Under the pieces are notes generated by a model that was not told where the DNA came from, searched no databases, and saw only the letters and a list, made by a program, of their open reading frames with translations. The position numbers were made by a program, and so were the translations under genes. A stretch of DNA of 64,000 nucleotides. Source: Alphaproteobacteria bacterium AO1-B. Lineage in GTDB: Bacteria > Pseudomonadota > Alphaproteobacteria > Rhizobiales > Stappiaceae. The DNA lies in contig MLAX01000003.1 of NCBI GenBank assembly GCA_001890945.1, forward strand, positions 620,001 through 684,000, written 5' to 3'. Below, in pieces: positions 41,273 to 50,241 of this stretch (positions are counted from its first letter, which is position 1; each line of letters starts with the position of its first letter).

Positions 41273-42100
41273 TCAGCGGCGGAGCGGAATGCTGAGCCCC
41301 TGACCATCCCGTAAGATGGATTTTGCCTCCGGTGTGAATTCGTTTTCCGGTCCGTCGTGAAGAACGAACCCCGGCAGCAGTGTGAGCGGAGCTTTGCTCG
41401 CCCGCACTGCCCGGACCAGAACACGTGTTGCGGCTGCGTCAGGACGTGGCCGCAAGGGGATCACGTCAATCGCGCCAAACCGGCCAGAGAGCACGTTCAG
41501 AATGTCACTTAAGCCATCTGCGCGAAAGATGATGGTCAGTGTGCCGCCAACTTTCACGATGTCCGTTGCTGTTTTCACCCAGGGCTCCAGACCCCGTTCA
41601 TCGAGCATGTGTGCTCCCGCGCGGGCCGTCTTGGGCGAGGCACGGAACCGGTTCGCCTCATAGTAAGGCGGGTTCATGATAACATGATCAGCCATGCCGG
41701 ACTTAAGTCCCGCTGCATGGCGCACACTTCCCTTGGCGGTGATGTCGGCTTCCAAGAGATGGACGCGATCGGCAAATGAGGCATTTGCAGGATCGTTTAG
41801 TCCTTCCCGCGCGAGTTCGAGAACGGTCTGATCGAGCTCTACCGCTGTCACCGTAATCTTCGGCAAGCGGGCAGCTGCACAAAATCCTGCGGTTCCGACA
41901 CCTGCGCCGAGGTCCACAATGTGACCGCTCAATCCATCGGGCAAAGCCGCAGCGAGGTAAACCGCATCAAGTCCCGCGCGGTGGCGGCCATGTTTGGGCT
42001 GGTGCACATAGACCTTGCCGCCCAAAAAGGCGTCTCGAGTTATTTCAAGTTTGCCGTCGGTCTCGGACGGTTGGAGCTGGTCCGTCATATCCGCTGTCAT
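41273..42100 (-). CDS. tRNA1(Val) m6A37 methyltransferase-like protein
   Basis: A 275-residue SAM-dependent methyltransferase. SAM-binding motif I is VDLGAGVGTAGFCAA, and the N6-adenine catalytic motif is NPPYYEANRF. LTIIFRADGLSDILN is typical of the TrmN6/YfiC branch, which methylates A37 of tRNA1(Val). ATGA overlap with the DUF2007 gene upstream indicates coupling. Assignment to TrmN6 rather than another RNA methyltransferase is likely but not certain. Confidence 0.85.
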   Translation of the reverse strand: MTADMTDQLQPSETDGKLEITRDAFLGGKVYVHQPKHGRHRAGLDAVYLAAALPDGLSGHIVDLGAGVGTAGFCAAARLPKITVTAVELDQTVLELAREGLNDPANASFADRVHLLEADITAKGSVRHAAGLKSGMADHVIMNPPYYEANRFRASPKTARAGAHMLDERGLEPWVKTATDIVKVGGTLTIIFRADGLSDILNVLSGRFGAIDVIPLRPRPDAAATRVLVRAVRASKAPLTLLPGFVLHDGPENEFTPEAKSILRDGQGLSIPLRR

Positions 42101-42327
42101 TCGCTTTCAAGGCGCAGCTCGTGTTCCAAACCCGCTTCGCGCACGAGCATGCGCGCTTTTTCAATCTGATCGCTGTCGACGAGGATCCTGCGTGGAATCA
42201 TGGCGAGTGAGCCTTCCAGAATGCTCATGTTACCGTCTGCGACAAAATGCTTGATATCAGCCTCGCCAAGCAGCGATTCCAGAAACGAGATCAGGACAGG
42301 ATCGTTTGTTCTTACAAGTTCTTCCAT
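42097..42327 (-). CDS. DUF2007 domain protein
   Basis: A 76-residue protein with the DUF2007 pattern (putative signal-transducing, PII-like C-terminal fragment): MEELVRTNDPVLISFLESLL, VADGNMSILEGSLAMIPRRI and VDSDQIEKARMLV. Its stop overlaps the start of the RNA methyltransferase gene. It is divergent from the polyprenyl synthase gene. Function unknown. Confidence 0.88.
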   Translation of the reverse strand: MEELVRTNDPVLISFLESLLGEADIKHFVADGNMSILEGSLAMIPRRILVDSDQIEKARMLVREAGLEHELRLESE

Positions 42328-42504
42328 TATAATTCTGACCCTTGCCGGTTTTGCCCCGCGCTGCTGTCGGACGCTCTCTAAGGAATTGCTTTACAGTAAA
42401 ATATGCTGATTGTGGCATTTCAACAGTTTGTCAACGGATTGGCGGCTTGCCCCGGAGACATTCGCGCCATATTGTCCGCACAAATCGTAACAGGAGTGCC
42501 GTCA

Positions 42505-43521
42505 GTGGCCGTGGTCGCAACCTTGTCTGACAATGAAACGCCTCGCGCAAGCATCCAACCCCTTGTGGATCTGGTGGCGCCTGGCATGGCAGACGTGAAT
42601 GAACTGATCCTTTCCAAGGCCGGGTCCAATGTGGATCTGATCCCGGAAATCGCAAAGCACTTGATTTCATCCGGCGGCAAACGCCTGCGCCCGATGCTGA
42701 CGCTCGCCTGCGCAGACATGTTTGGATACCAGGGCAACGGACACGTGATCCTGGCAGCAAGTGTGGAGTTCATGCACACAGCGACGCTGCTCCATGACGA
42801 TGTTGTCGACGAGAGCGACATGCGCCGGGGCAAACTTGCGGCCCGCAAGCTTTGGGGCAACCAGGCGAGTGTTCTGGTTGGGGATTATCTCCTGGGCCAG
42901 GCGTTCAAGATGATGGTCGACACTGGCTCTCTGGAAGCACTGCGCATTCTCTCCGAAGCATCGGCCATCATTGCTGAAGGTGAAGTTCTTCAGCTAGGTG
43001 CGTCGAAAAACATCGAGACGACAGAAGCCGAGTATCTGCGAGTCATCGAGGCGAAAACAGCAGCACTGTTTGCTGCCGCAGCGGAAGTCGGTCCGGAAAT
43101 CGCCGGCCAAAACGACGTTATGCGCAAGGCAGCACGGACCTACGGCTTGGAGCTCGGATACGCATTCCAGATGGTGGACGATGCGCTCGATTATGGTGGC
43201 TCATCCGCGGATCTCGGGAAGGATGTTGGAGACGATTTCCGGGAGGGCAAGATCACTCTGCCGGTTGTGCTTGCTGTTGCGCGCGGCACCGATCAGGATC
43301 GGGCGTTCTGGAAGCGCTGTATGGAAGGCGACAATGTCACGGATACTGATCTCGCCGAGGCTATCGAGCTCTTGAAGAAATACGATGCGATTTCAGAGAC
43401 CGTTCAACGGGCGCGGACCTATGGCGACAATGCCCTCAAAGCGTTGGACCAATTGCCAGCGGGAGCTCACACGGACGCGCTTGCAGATGCCGTAGCGTTC
43501 TGTATCGCGCGTGTTAGTTGA
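42505..43521 (+). CDS. ispB: polyprenyl diphosphate synthase (octaprenyl/decaprenyl type)
   Basis: About 338 residues, a trans-prenyltransferase that makes the long quinone side chain from IPP and allylic diphosphates. Both aspartate-rich motifs are intact: DDVVD (98-102) with DMRRG, and DDALD (225-229). GKDVGDDFREGKITLP is also typical. The start GTG 42505 is preferred because AGGAG lies eight bases upstream; the longer frame from 42403 adds 34 residues without support. Chain length is not readable from sequence. A clear terminator follows. Confidence 0.92.
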   Translation: MAVVATLSDNETPRASIQPLVDLVAPGMADVNELILSKAGSNVDLIPEIAKHLISSGGKRLRPMLTLACADMFGYQGNGHVILAASVEFMHTATLLHDDVVDESDMRRGKLAARKLWGNQASVLVGDYLLGQAFKMMVDTGSLEALRILSEASAIIAEGEVLQLGASKNIETTEAEYLRVIEAKTAALFAAAAEVGPEIAGQNDVMRKAARTYGLELGYAFQMVDDALDYGGSSADLGKDVGDDFREGKITLPVVLAVARGTDQDRAFWKRCMEGDNVTDTDLAEAIELLKKYDAISETVQRARTYGDNALKALDQLPAGAHTDALADAVAFCIARVS

Positions 43522-43551
43522 TTGCTCTAGAGGCTAGTTGCTGACTCAATC

Positions 43552-43582
43552 CGGCGTCCTTCTGGGGCGCCGTTTTGATTTT
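43552..43582 (+). terminator. intrinsic terminator of the polyprenyl synthase gene
   Basis: CGGCGTCC (43552-43559) pairs with GGGCGCCG (43565-43572), with one G-T wobble, around a five-base loop. TTTTGATTTT follows at 43573. It lies 30 bases after the stop codon. Confidence 0.8.
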
Positions 43583-43596
43583 AAGCGGCACTTTTC

Positions 43597-44478
43597 TCAG
43601 CTCAACGGTCCAGAGGCGATCCACCAATCGGGATGCGCGGTGCGCAGATCGGTTTCAATCGCACGCATTTCTGTTGGAGCACACAGGCCGAAACAAGTCG
43701 CTCCGGATCCGGACATTCGTGAAAAAAGGATCCGGCTGTCCCCTTTCAGGAAATTCAAGACCTCACCGATGGCGCCACAGACCGACATGGCAGGTGTTTG
43801 CAAATCATTGCGGCTGTTCGTCAAATAGGCAATCAGCGCGGCAATATCATCAAACGCATCCGGCATCTTTGCCAGCTGCGGATTGTTCTTCTTGTCCAGG
43901 GCTCTGAAAACGTCCGGCGTTTCGAGGGAGACCTTTGGATTGACAAGTATTATACCGCAAGCAGGTAGCAGTGGGGCAGCCGTCAGGTCGTTGCCGATGC
44001 CCCGCATCACTTGCGGTTCGGTGCTGAGGCAAACTGGAACATCTGCGCCGAGCGATGCGGCGAGTTCATGGACATCTTCATCGCTCAAATAAACACCGGT
44101 CACGTCCTCCAGAAGGCGGAGCGTGGTGGCAGCATCGCTGGACCCGCCGCCGATACCGGAGGCGATCGGCAGACGCTTGGTTAAGGTGATTTTGACGGAC
44201 GGGACGTCGATCTTTGCCCTTTCGGCAAATCCCCGGACTGCGCGCAGGACGAGGTTATTGTCTCCAGCTGGACCCAGTTCCCGAGCAAACGGGCCGTCGA
44301 TGACCAGCTCCAGTTTTTCGGACGGCTCAAGAGCAATCCGGTCACCGATCTGCGGAAATGCAACGAGCGACTCCAGCAAATGATAGCCGTCATTGCGTTG
44401 ACCGGTGATGTGAAGGGCAAGGTTCACTTTGGCCCGGGCGAGTTCTGCCTGGACAGCCGTTTGCTGGTGGTCTGGCAT
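43597..44478 (-). CDS. ispE: 4-diphosphocytidyl-2-C-methyl-D-erythritol kinase
   Basis: A 293-residue GHMP kinase of the MEP isoprenoid pathway, which phosphorylates CDP-ME at the 2-hydroxyl. Features are ARAKVNLALHITGQRNDGYH at the N-terminus, the ATP loop PIASGIGGGSSDA (104-116) and RMSGSGATCFGL near the C-terminus. It lies 12 bases downstream of a TPR protein gene on the same strand and next to the convergent polyprenyl synthase. Confidence 0.95.
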   Translation of the reverse strand: MPDHQQTAVQAELARAKVNLALHITGQRNDGYHLLESLVAFPQIGDRIALEPSEKLELVIDGPFARELGPAGDNNLVLRAVRGFAERAKIDVPSVKITLTKRLPIASGIGGGSSDAATTLRLLEDVTGVYLSDEDVHELAASLGADVPVCLSTEPQVMRGIGNDLTAAPLLPACGIILVNPKVSLETPDVFRALDKKNNPQLAKMPDAFDDIAALIAYLTNSRNDLQTPAMSVCGAIGEVLNFLKGDSRILFSRMSGSGATCFGLCAPTEMRAIETDLRTAHPDWWIASGPLS

Positions 44479-44489
44479 GATCCGTCCGG

Positions 44490-46283
44490 TCAGCCGCCGT
44501 TGTTGTCACTGGCAGCGTTCGCCGCGTCCGTGTTCGCTGGGTCCGGCAAACCGTTCTCGATCTTGTCGAGGATTTTGGGAAGTTCATCCTCTTCGGGGTC
44601 AAGATCTCGGGCATGGTTCCACTGGAAACGCGCTTCGTTGCGTCGTCCAACTTTCCAGTAGGCATCGCCCAAGTGGTCGTTGATCACGGGATCGGCCGGC
44701 CGCAGCTCAATGGCCCGTTCCAGCTCCGTAACTGCTTCCTCATAGCGGCCCAACCGGTAATAGACCCAGCCCAGACTGTCGACAATGTAACCATCGGTTG
44801 GCCGCAGCTCTACGGCCGTCTTGATCATCTCCAGTGCTTCATCAAGCTTCAGGCCCTGATCCACAAGAGAATATCCGAGGTAGTTCAGGACTAGAGGCTG
44901 ATCTTCTTCCAACTCAAGCGCTTTGCGGAAATCGGCTTCTGCCTCGTCCCACTTACCCAAGCGCTCCCGGCTGATGCCGCGGAAGTAGAGGATCAGCCAG
45001 TGCGGCTGCTCAAGCGTTTCGATTGTGTCGATGGACGCCGAGTAAATCTTCTCGGCTTCCTCATAGAGTTCGTGGGACCGCAGGACATTGCCGAGTGCAA
45101 TTCCGGCTTCCAAATCACCCGGGTCGTTTTCGATGAGCGCGGCCAAATGAGCGCGGGCCTCGTCCACCTGATCAAGAGCATTGAAATTCAGCCCAACCTG
45201 AATTTCGGCTTCACGCTTCAAGGCACTGTCGTCAGGCACCATCATCAAAGCTTCGATGGCACGATCAGGCTGATCCATCCGCTCAAAGACGTTGCCGAGC
45301 GCAACCGCTGCATATTCTGCGGCCGGATCAAGATAAAGGGCCAGCTGAAGGTAGGAGGTCGACAATTCCTCTCCGCCGTCACGACCGATCACGGCGCCGA
45401 GGCCGTATAGGATCTCCGCCATGCCGACAGCTGGGTCGCTAACAGTCGGCGGGATGACAGCGCCTGACACAATCATCTCGCGGGTCCGGTCCAATTGTGG
45501 ATGGCCGCGGTATTGCCGGTCGAACTGATCCAGCGCCTTCAGCGCATCTTGCTGGCGGCCATTGGCCGCGAGGAGGCGTGCGTGGGCGTCAACGACGCGG
45601 ATGGCCCCTTGATCCATCTCATAGGCTTTTTCGATGGCCTCAAGGGCTGCTTCGTTCCGGCCGGCTGTAAATAGAAGATGTGCCTTGTGGGTTTCCTTGA
45701 AGACATCGAACCACTCGGGCCCGCGGAGGTTGTCGATGGTCTTGGCCGCTTCGTCGATTTGGCCGGCGCCGTAATAAGCCCAAGCGCGTGCGATCCCGAC
45801 GGATAACTGAGCCAGTGGACCATTCCGGCCCTCCTTCAGCAGCTCGATCGCGGCGCCATAGTTCCCGTCGCGGACGTCCTTTGCGCCCAAGACAAGCTGG
45901 GCCAGGAAATTTCGCTGAACGCCTCGGTCGAGATCGGCGGCATACCGGATCGCATCGTCCACATCGCCATTTGCGAGCTTCAGTAGAAAAGTTCGCTCCA
46001 GCAACATCGGATTGGATGGGTCTGCGGCAAGGGTTTCTTCATAAAAAGCAGCAGCTTGCGCAAAGTCTTTTTGAAAGCCCGCGAGGCGACCGGAAAGATA
46101 GCTGCCAGACAGCGTAAAGGGAAGTTCGGCAGGAGTTCCAAGCGTTCTTGGAATACCGTCTTGTGCATTTGTGTCTGCTAGAACAGTCGCCGGAAGCAGA
46201 GCAGCAGCGCTCGCAAGAGCCAGAAGTTTCAATTTGAGCGGCTTTCGGATCGACTTCGAAATGGCGCCGGTCAACTGTGTCAT
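44490..46283 (-). CDS. tetratricopeptide repeat protein, exported
   Basis: About 597 residues. A signal peptide (LKLLALASAAALLPATVLAD) is followed by many TPR units across residues about 60-570. In the C-terminal part the repeats are regular (YIVDSLGWVYYRLGRYEEAV, PVINDHLGDAYWKVGRRNEA). ATG 46283 is chosen over an upstream start because it has GAGGA close by and begins a normal signal peptide. It is upstream of ispE in the same direction with a 12-base gap, so the two may be co-transcribed. TPR proteins act as adaptors; the partner is unknown, perhaps in the envelope. Confidence 0.88.
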   Translation of the reverse strand: MTQLTGAISKSIRKPLKLKLLALASAAALLPATVLADTNAQDGIPRTLGTPAELPFTLSGSYLSGRLAGFQKDFAQAAAFYEETLAADPSNPMLLERTFLLKLANGDVDDAIRYAADLDRGVQRNFLAQLVLGAKDVRDGNYGAAIELLKEGRNGPLAQLSVGIARAWAYYGAGQIDEAAKTIDNLRGPEWFDVFKETHKAHLLFTAGRNEAALEAIEKAYEMDQGAIRVVDAHARLLAANGRQQDALKALDQFDRQYRGHPQLDRTREMIVSGAVIPPTVSDPAVGMAEILYGLGAVIGRDGGEELSTSYLQLALYLDPAAEYAAVALGNVFERMDQPDRAIEALMMVPDDSALKREAEIQVGLNFNALDQVDEARAHLAALIENDPGDLEAGIALGNVLRSHELYEEAEKIYSASIDTIETLEQPHWLILYFRGISRERLGKWDEAEADFRKALELEEDQPLVLNYLGYSLVDQGLKLDEALEMIKTAVELRPTDGYIVDSLGWVYYRLGRYEEAVTELERAIELRPADPVINDHLGDAYWKVGRRNEARFQWNHARDLDPEEDELPKILDKIENGLPDPANTDAANAASDNNGG

Positions 46284-46563
46284 TGGTCCTCGCAGAATTG
46301 ATTGCTCCCGTTTGGGGGAAGCATCTGTATGAAAACCGACAATGGCGCTATTAAGGCTGAGCGGCAAGGTGAGGGGGATAACTTTCTGAGGGTTTAAATC
46401 CTTTCGCATTTGCCCTGCGTTGGAAAAACATAGACTAACGACTTAAAAGGGCGGGTTTCCGGTAAAAAGGACTTGATGCTCTTTCAACACCGTAGCAGGT
46501 ATGTGCGGTGCAATATCAGGCGGGGGCGAAAGTACTCCCGGCACCATGCGGAGGAATTGGAAT

Positions 46564-49236
46564 ATGACCAAGTGGGTCTATGGGTTCGGCAATGGTTCTG
46601 CAGAAGGCGCAGCAGACATGCGCAACCTGCTCGGTGGCAAGGGGGCGAACCTTGCCGAGATGAGCAGCCTCGGTCTGCCGGTGCCCCCCGGATTCACGAT
46701 CACCACCGAAGTCTGCACCTATTATTACGACAACGAGAAGTCCTATCCGCCAGCGCTCGAAGCTGAGGTGGCCGCGGCAATGGACAAGGTTGGTGAAGTA
46801 ACTGGCCGGAAGTTCGGCGATCCTGACCGGCCGCTTCTGGTGTCTGTTCGCTCCGGTGCCCGTGCGTCCATGCCTGGAATGATGGACACGGTCCTCAACC
46901 TGGGCCTCAGCGACGGCACCGTGGAAGCGATTGCCCGCGAATCCGGAGACGCTCGGTTTGCTTACGACAGCTACCGTCGCTTCATTCAGATGTATTCCGA
47001 TGTGGTTCTCGGCGTCGACAATCACGAGTTCGAAGACATCCTCGAGGAATACAAGGAACGCAACGACCTCACTCTGGATACAGAAATCACCGCAGACGCC
47101 TGGCAGGGCATCATCGAAAAGTTCAAGGCGCTGGTTGAAGCAGAGCTGGGCAAACCGTTTCCGCAGGACCCGCAAGAGCAGCTCTGGGGCGCAATTGGTG
47201 CCGTTTTCAGCTCCTGGATGACACCGCGGGCGGTCACCTACCGGCGTTTGCACGATTTGCCGGCCTCCTGGGGCACAGCTGTAAACGTCCAGGCCATGGT
47301 GTTCGGGAACATGGGCGAGAATTCCGCCACTGGTGTTGCCTTCACCCGTAACCCGTCCACCGGTGAGAACAGTCTCTATGGCGAGTTCCTCGTTAATGCG
47401 CAGGGCGAAGATGTGGTTGCCGGTATCCGGACACCGCAGGACATTACAGAAAAGGCCCGCATTGAAGCCGGATCTTCCAATCCGTCGCTCGAAGCTTTGA
47501 TGCCGGAGGCTTTCGCGGAGTTCCAGACCTACTGCGATAAGCTGGAACGCCACTATAAAGACATGCAGGATCTGGAATTCACAATTGAGCAAGGCAAGCT
47601 CTGGATGCTGCAGACCCGCGCGGGCAAGCGGACCGCCAAGGCGGCGCTGAAGATTGCGGTCGATATGGTCGCAGAAGGCATGCTGGAAGAAGAAGAAGCT
47701 GTGTTCCGTGTCGAGCCTGGCGCACTTGATCAGCTGTTGCACCCGACCATCGATCCGAAGGCTGAGCGTGATATCCTGTCGACCGGGCTGCCGGCCTCTC
47801 CCGGTGCGGCTTCGGGTGCAATTGTGTTCACCTCGGATGCTGCAGAACAAGCCAAAGGCGATGGCCGGAAGGTCATCCTTGTTCGGGTTGAGACCAGCCC
47901 GGAAGACATCCACGGCATGCATGCCGCTGAAGGCATTCTGACGAGCCGCGGCGGCATGACAAGCCACGCCGCTGTTGTTGCGCGTGGTATGGGCAAACCC
48001 TGCGTAGCCGGAGCTGGTGGGCTGCGGATTGACTATCGCAATCGGACAATCAACGTCGGCGGACGGCAACTCAAAGAAGGCGATATCATCACGATCGACG
48101 GGGCCACTGGACAAATCCTGGCCGGTGAAGTGGCGATGCTGCAGCCGACACTCTCCGGTGATTTCGGGACGTTAATGGGCTGGGCGGATCGCGGCCGCCG
48201 AATGACTGTCCGGACCAATGCGGAAACGCCGCAGGACGCCAAAGTCGCACGTGAGTTCGGCGCCGAAGGCATCGGTCTTTGCCGGACTGAACATATGTTC
48301 TTCGAGGGTGATCGCATCCTTGCAGTTCGTGAAATGATCCTTGCTGAAACTCAGGAAGGTCGCCGCGCGGCACTCGCTAAGCTGCTTCCAATGCAACGTC
48401 AGGATTTCACGGATCTCTTTGAGATTATGCACGGCCTGCCGGTTACGATCCGTCTCCTTGATCCGCCGCTTCACGAGTTCCTTCCAAAGACGGATGAGGA
48501 ACTGAAGGAAGTTGCGACGGCGATGGGCGCGGACCCAGAGCTTTTGCGTGATCGCGCACTGTCGCTCGAAGAATTCAACCCGATGCTCGGCCATCGTGGC
48601 TGCCGGTTGCTGGTATCCTATCCAGAAATCGCTGAAATGCAGGCAAGGGCAATCTTCGAAGCCGCCGTCGCTGCGGCGAAGGCCACAGGGGCTCCGGTGG
48701 TTCCAGAGATCATGGTTCCGCTCGTCGGGCTAAAGGGCGAGCTGGATCTCGTCCGGTCCAGCATTGAGGCAATGGCCAAGGCCGTCATGGAAGAAACCGG
48801 GGCAGAGCTGACCTATCAGGTGGGCACAATGGTCGAGTTGCCGCGCGCTGCGCTCAAGGCGGCCGAGATTGCTGAAAGCGCTGAGTTCTTCTCCTTCGGC
48901 ACAAACGATCTGACGCAGACAACGTTCGGGATTTCCCGTGATGATGCGGCGTCCTTCCTTGGAACGTATCAGACGAAAGGCATCCTTGAGCAGGATCCGT
49001 TCGTGTCCCTGGACCCGGAAGGGGTTGGGGAACTAATCAAGATCGGCGTTGAGCGGGGCCGATCCACCCGTCCGGACATAAAGCTCGGCATCTGCGGTGA
49101 ACATGGGGGTGACCCCTCTTCAATCACTTTCTGTGAGAGCGTCGATCTGGACTATGTGTCCTGTTCGCCTTACCGGGTGCCAATTGCTCGTTTGGCCGCG
49201 GCACAAGCTGCGCTGCGCAAGGCGTCCGCGAACTGA
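46564..49236 (+). CDS. ppdK: pyruvate, phosphate dikinase
   Basis: An 890-residue enzyme interconverting pyruvate, ATP and phosphate with PEP, AMP and pyrophosphate. The ATP-grasp domain is N-terminal (RNLLGGKGANLAEM, SVRSGARASMPGMMDTVLNL). The swivelling phosphohistidine domain has catalytic His468 in GGMTSHAAVVARGMGKPCV. The C-terminal PEP/pyruvate barrel includes EGIGLCRTEHMFF and Cys844 in GICGEHGGDPSS. The start at 46564 has GAGGAATT upstream and gives the normal N-terminus. Length and motifs match the family. It supports gluconeogenic PEP formation. Confidence 0.97.
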   Translation: MTKWVYGFGNGSAEGAADMRNLLGGKGANLAEMSSLGLPVPPGFTITTEVCTYYYDNEKSYPPALEAEVAAAMDKVGEVTGRKFGDPDRPLLVSVRSGARASMPGMMDTVLNLGLSDGTVEAIARESGDARFAYDSYRRFIQMYSDVVLGVDNHEFEDILEEYKERNDLTLDTEITADAWQGIIEKFKALVEAELGKPFPQDPQEQLWGAIGAVFSSWMTPRAVTYRRLHDLPASWGTAVNVQAMVFGNMGENSATGVAFTRNPSTGENSLYGEFLVNAQGEDVVAGIRTPQDITEKARIEAGSSNPSLEALMPEAFAEFQTYCDKLERHYKDMQDLEFTIEQGKLWMLQTRAGKRTAKAALKIAVDMVAEGMLEEEEAVFRVEPGALDQLLHPTIDPKAERDILSTGLPASPGAASGAIVFTSDAAEQAKGDGRKVILVRVETSPEDIHGMHAAEGILTSRGGMTSHAAVVARGMGKPCVAGAGGLRIDYRNRTINVGGRQLKEGDIITIDGATGQILAGEVAMLQPTLSGDFGTLMGWADRGRRMTVRTNAETPQDAKVAREFGAEGIGLCRTEHMFFEGDRILAVREMILAETQEGRRAALAKLLPMQRQDFTDLFEIMHGLPVTIRLLDPPLHEFLPKTDEELKEVATAMGADPELLRDRALSLEEFNPMLGHRGCRLLVSYPEIAEMQARAIFEAAVAAAKATGAPVVPEIMVPLVGLKGELDLVRSSIEAMAKAVMEETGAELTYQVGTMVELPRAALKAAEIAESAEFFSFGTNDLTQTTFGISRDDAASFLGTYQTKGILEQDPFVSLDPEGVGELIKIGVERGRSTRPDIKLGICGEHGGDPSSITFCESVDLDYVSCSPYRVPIARLAAAQAALRKASAN

Positions 49237-49278
49237 TGAGCAGGCCTTTGCAGCGCATTGGTGATACAGGCTGGCGTC

Positions 49279-50229
49279 ATGCCTGAGCCTTTTCCGGACG
49301 TTGATGCGTTAAGATCCGGTGGGAAACGGGTTTTATCCCGTGTTCTCACCCGGATCGAAACGGACGCCGACAAACCGGAGACGGCAGCATTTCTGGATCG
49401 GATTGCCGCTCAAGGTAAAGGTCATGTCCTTGGGCTGACCGGCCCACCGGGCGTTGGCAAGTCTACGCTTACCGATGCGCTCATTCGTGCGTTTCGGGAT
49501 GCTGGCGGCAGTGTTGCTGTTCTCGCGGTCGACCCATCATCTGCAATCACCGGCGGTGCGCTGCTAGGAGACCGGACCCGACTGAAAACCGACCCCAATG
49601 ACGATCGGATTTTTGTGCGCTCGATGGCTGCGCGCGACAGACTCGGCGGGCTGTCGGATCATTCGGTTGCTGCCATCGCGGTTCTGAGGGCCGCGTTCGA
49701 TCATGTGATCGTGGAAACTGTCGGTATCGGCCAGTCTGAAGGGGATCTAAAGCAGGCCGCCGACACTGTGCTCCTGTGCATCCAGCCAGGATCAGGTGAT
49801 AGCCTTCAATTCATGAAGGCCGGCATCATGGAACTGCCGGATGTGGTCGCTGTGACCAAGGCTGATATGGGGGCTGCAGCACGGCGTGCAGCTGCAGACG
49901 TCAAAGGTGCGCTGACGCTGTCGCCCACGGGTTCTAATAACTGGACTGTGCCTGTGGGTCTTGTCTCTTCACAAACAGGAGAGGGGATGGAGGCTCTGAT
50001 CGATCAGGTCAAAGCCCATCTCGATTTCCTGCAAAGCGATGGCAGGCTGGATAGCCACCGGGCCGCACAACACAGTGCTTGGTTCCGTGACCGCGTCCTG
50101 TCTGAATATGGACAATCGGGTCTGAGGATCTGCCAAGACCTTGCCGAGGGGCGGGCACGCCAAGCTCCGTTTACCTGTTTCACCGAGTTTTCGGAAAAAA
50201 TGCACGCGTGCCTGCCGACGGCAACCTGA
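49279..50229 (+). CDS. meaB: methylmalonyl-CoA mutase-associated GTPase MeaB
   Basis: About 316 residues of the MeaB/ArgK P-loop GTPase family. Walker A is GPPGVGKS (55-62), followed by VDPSSAITGGALLGDRTRL, DHVIVETVGIGQSE and TKADMG for guanine recognition. In characterised systems it protects and reloads the B12-dependent methylmalonyl-CoA mutase; no mutase gene is seen here. ATG 49279 is used, with GTG 49258 as an alternative. It is convergent with the CHASE4 protein gene, 12 bases apart. Confidence 0.93.
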   Translation: MPEPFPDVDALRSGGKRVLSRVLTRIETDADKPETAAFLDRIAAQGKGHVLGLTGPPGVGKSTLTDALIRAFRDAGGSVAVLAVDPSSAITGGALLGDRTRLKTDPNDDRIFVRSMAARDRLGGLSDHSVAAIAVLRAAFDHVIVETVGIGQSEGDLKQAADTVLLCIQPGSGDSLQFMKAGIMELPDVVAVTKADMGAAARRAAADVKGALTLSPTGSNNWTVPVGLVSSQTGEGMEALIDQVKAHLDFLQSDGRLDSHRAAQHSAWFRDRVLSEYGQSGLRICQDLAEGRARQAPFTCFTEFSEKMHACLPTAT

Positions 50230-50241
50230 AGCAACAGATGG

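Noticed and set aside
42403..42504. Longer N-terminus for polyprenyl synthase from ATG 42403
   Set aside because: The GTG at 42505 has a proper AGGAG site and matches the usual family start.
46516..48114. 532-codon open frame antisense to pyruvate phosphate dikinase
   Set aside because: It lies inside a certain gene on the other strand, has no recognisable domain and is rich in residues typical of antisense translation of GC-rich genes.
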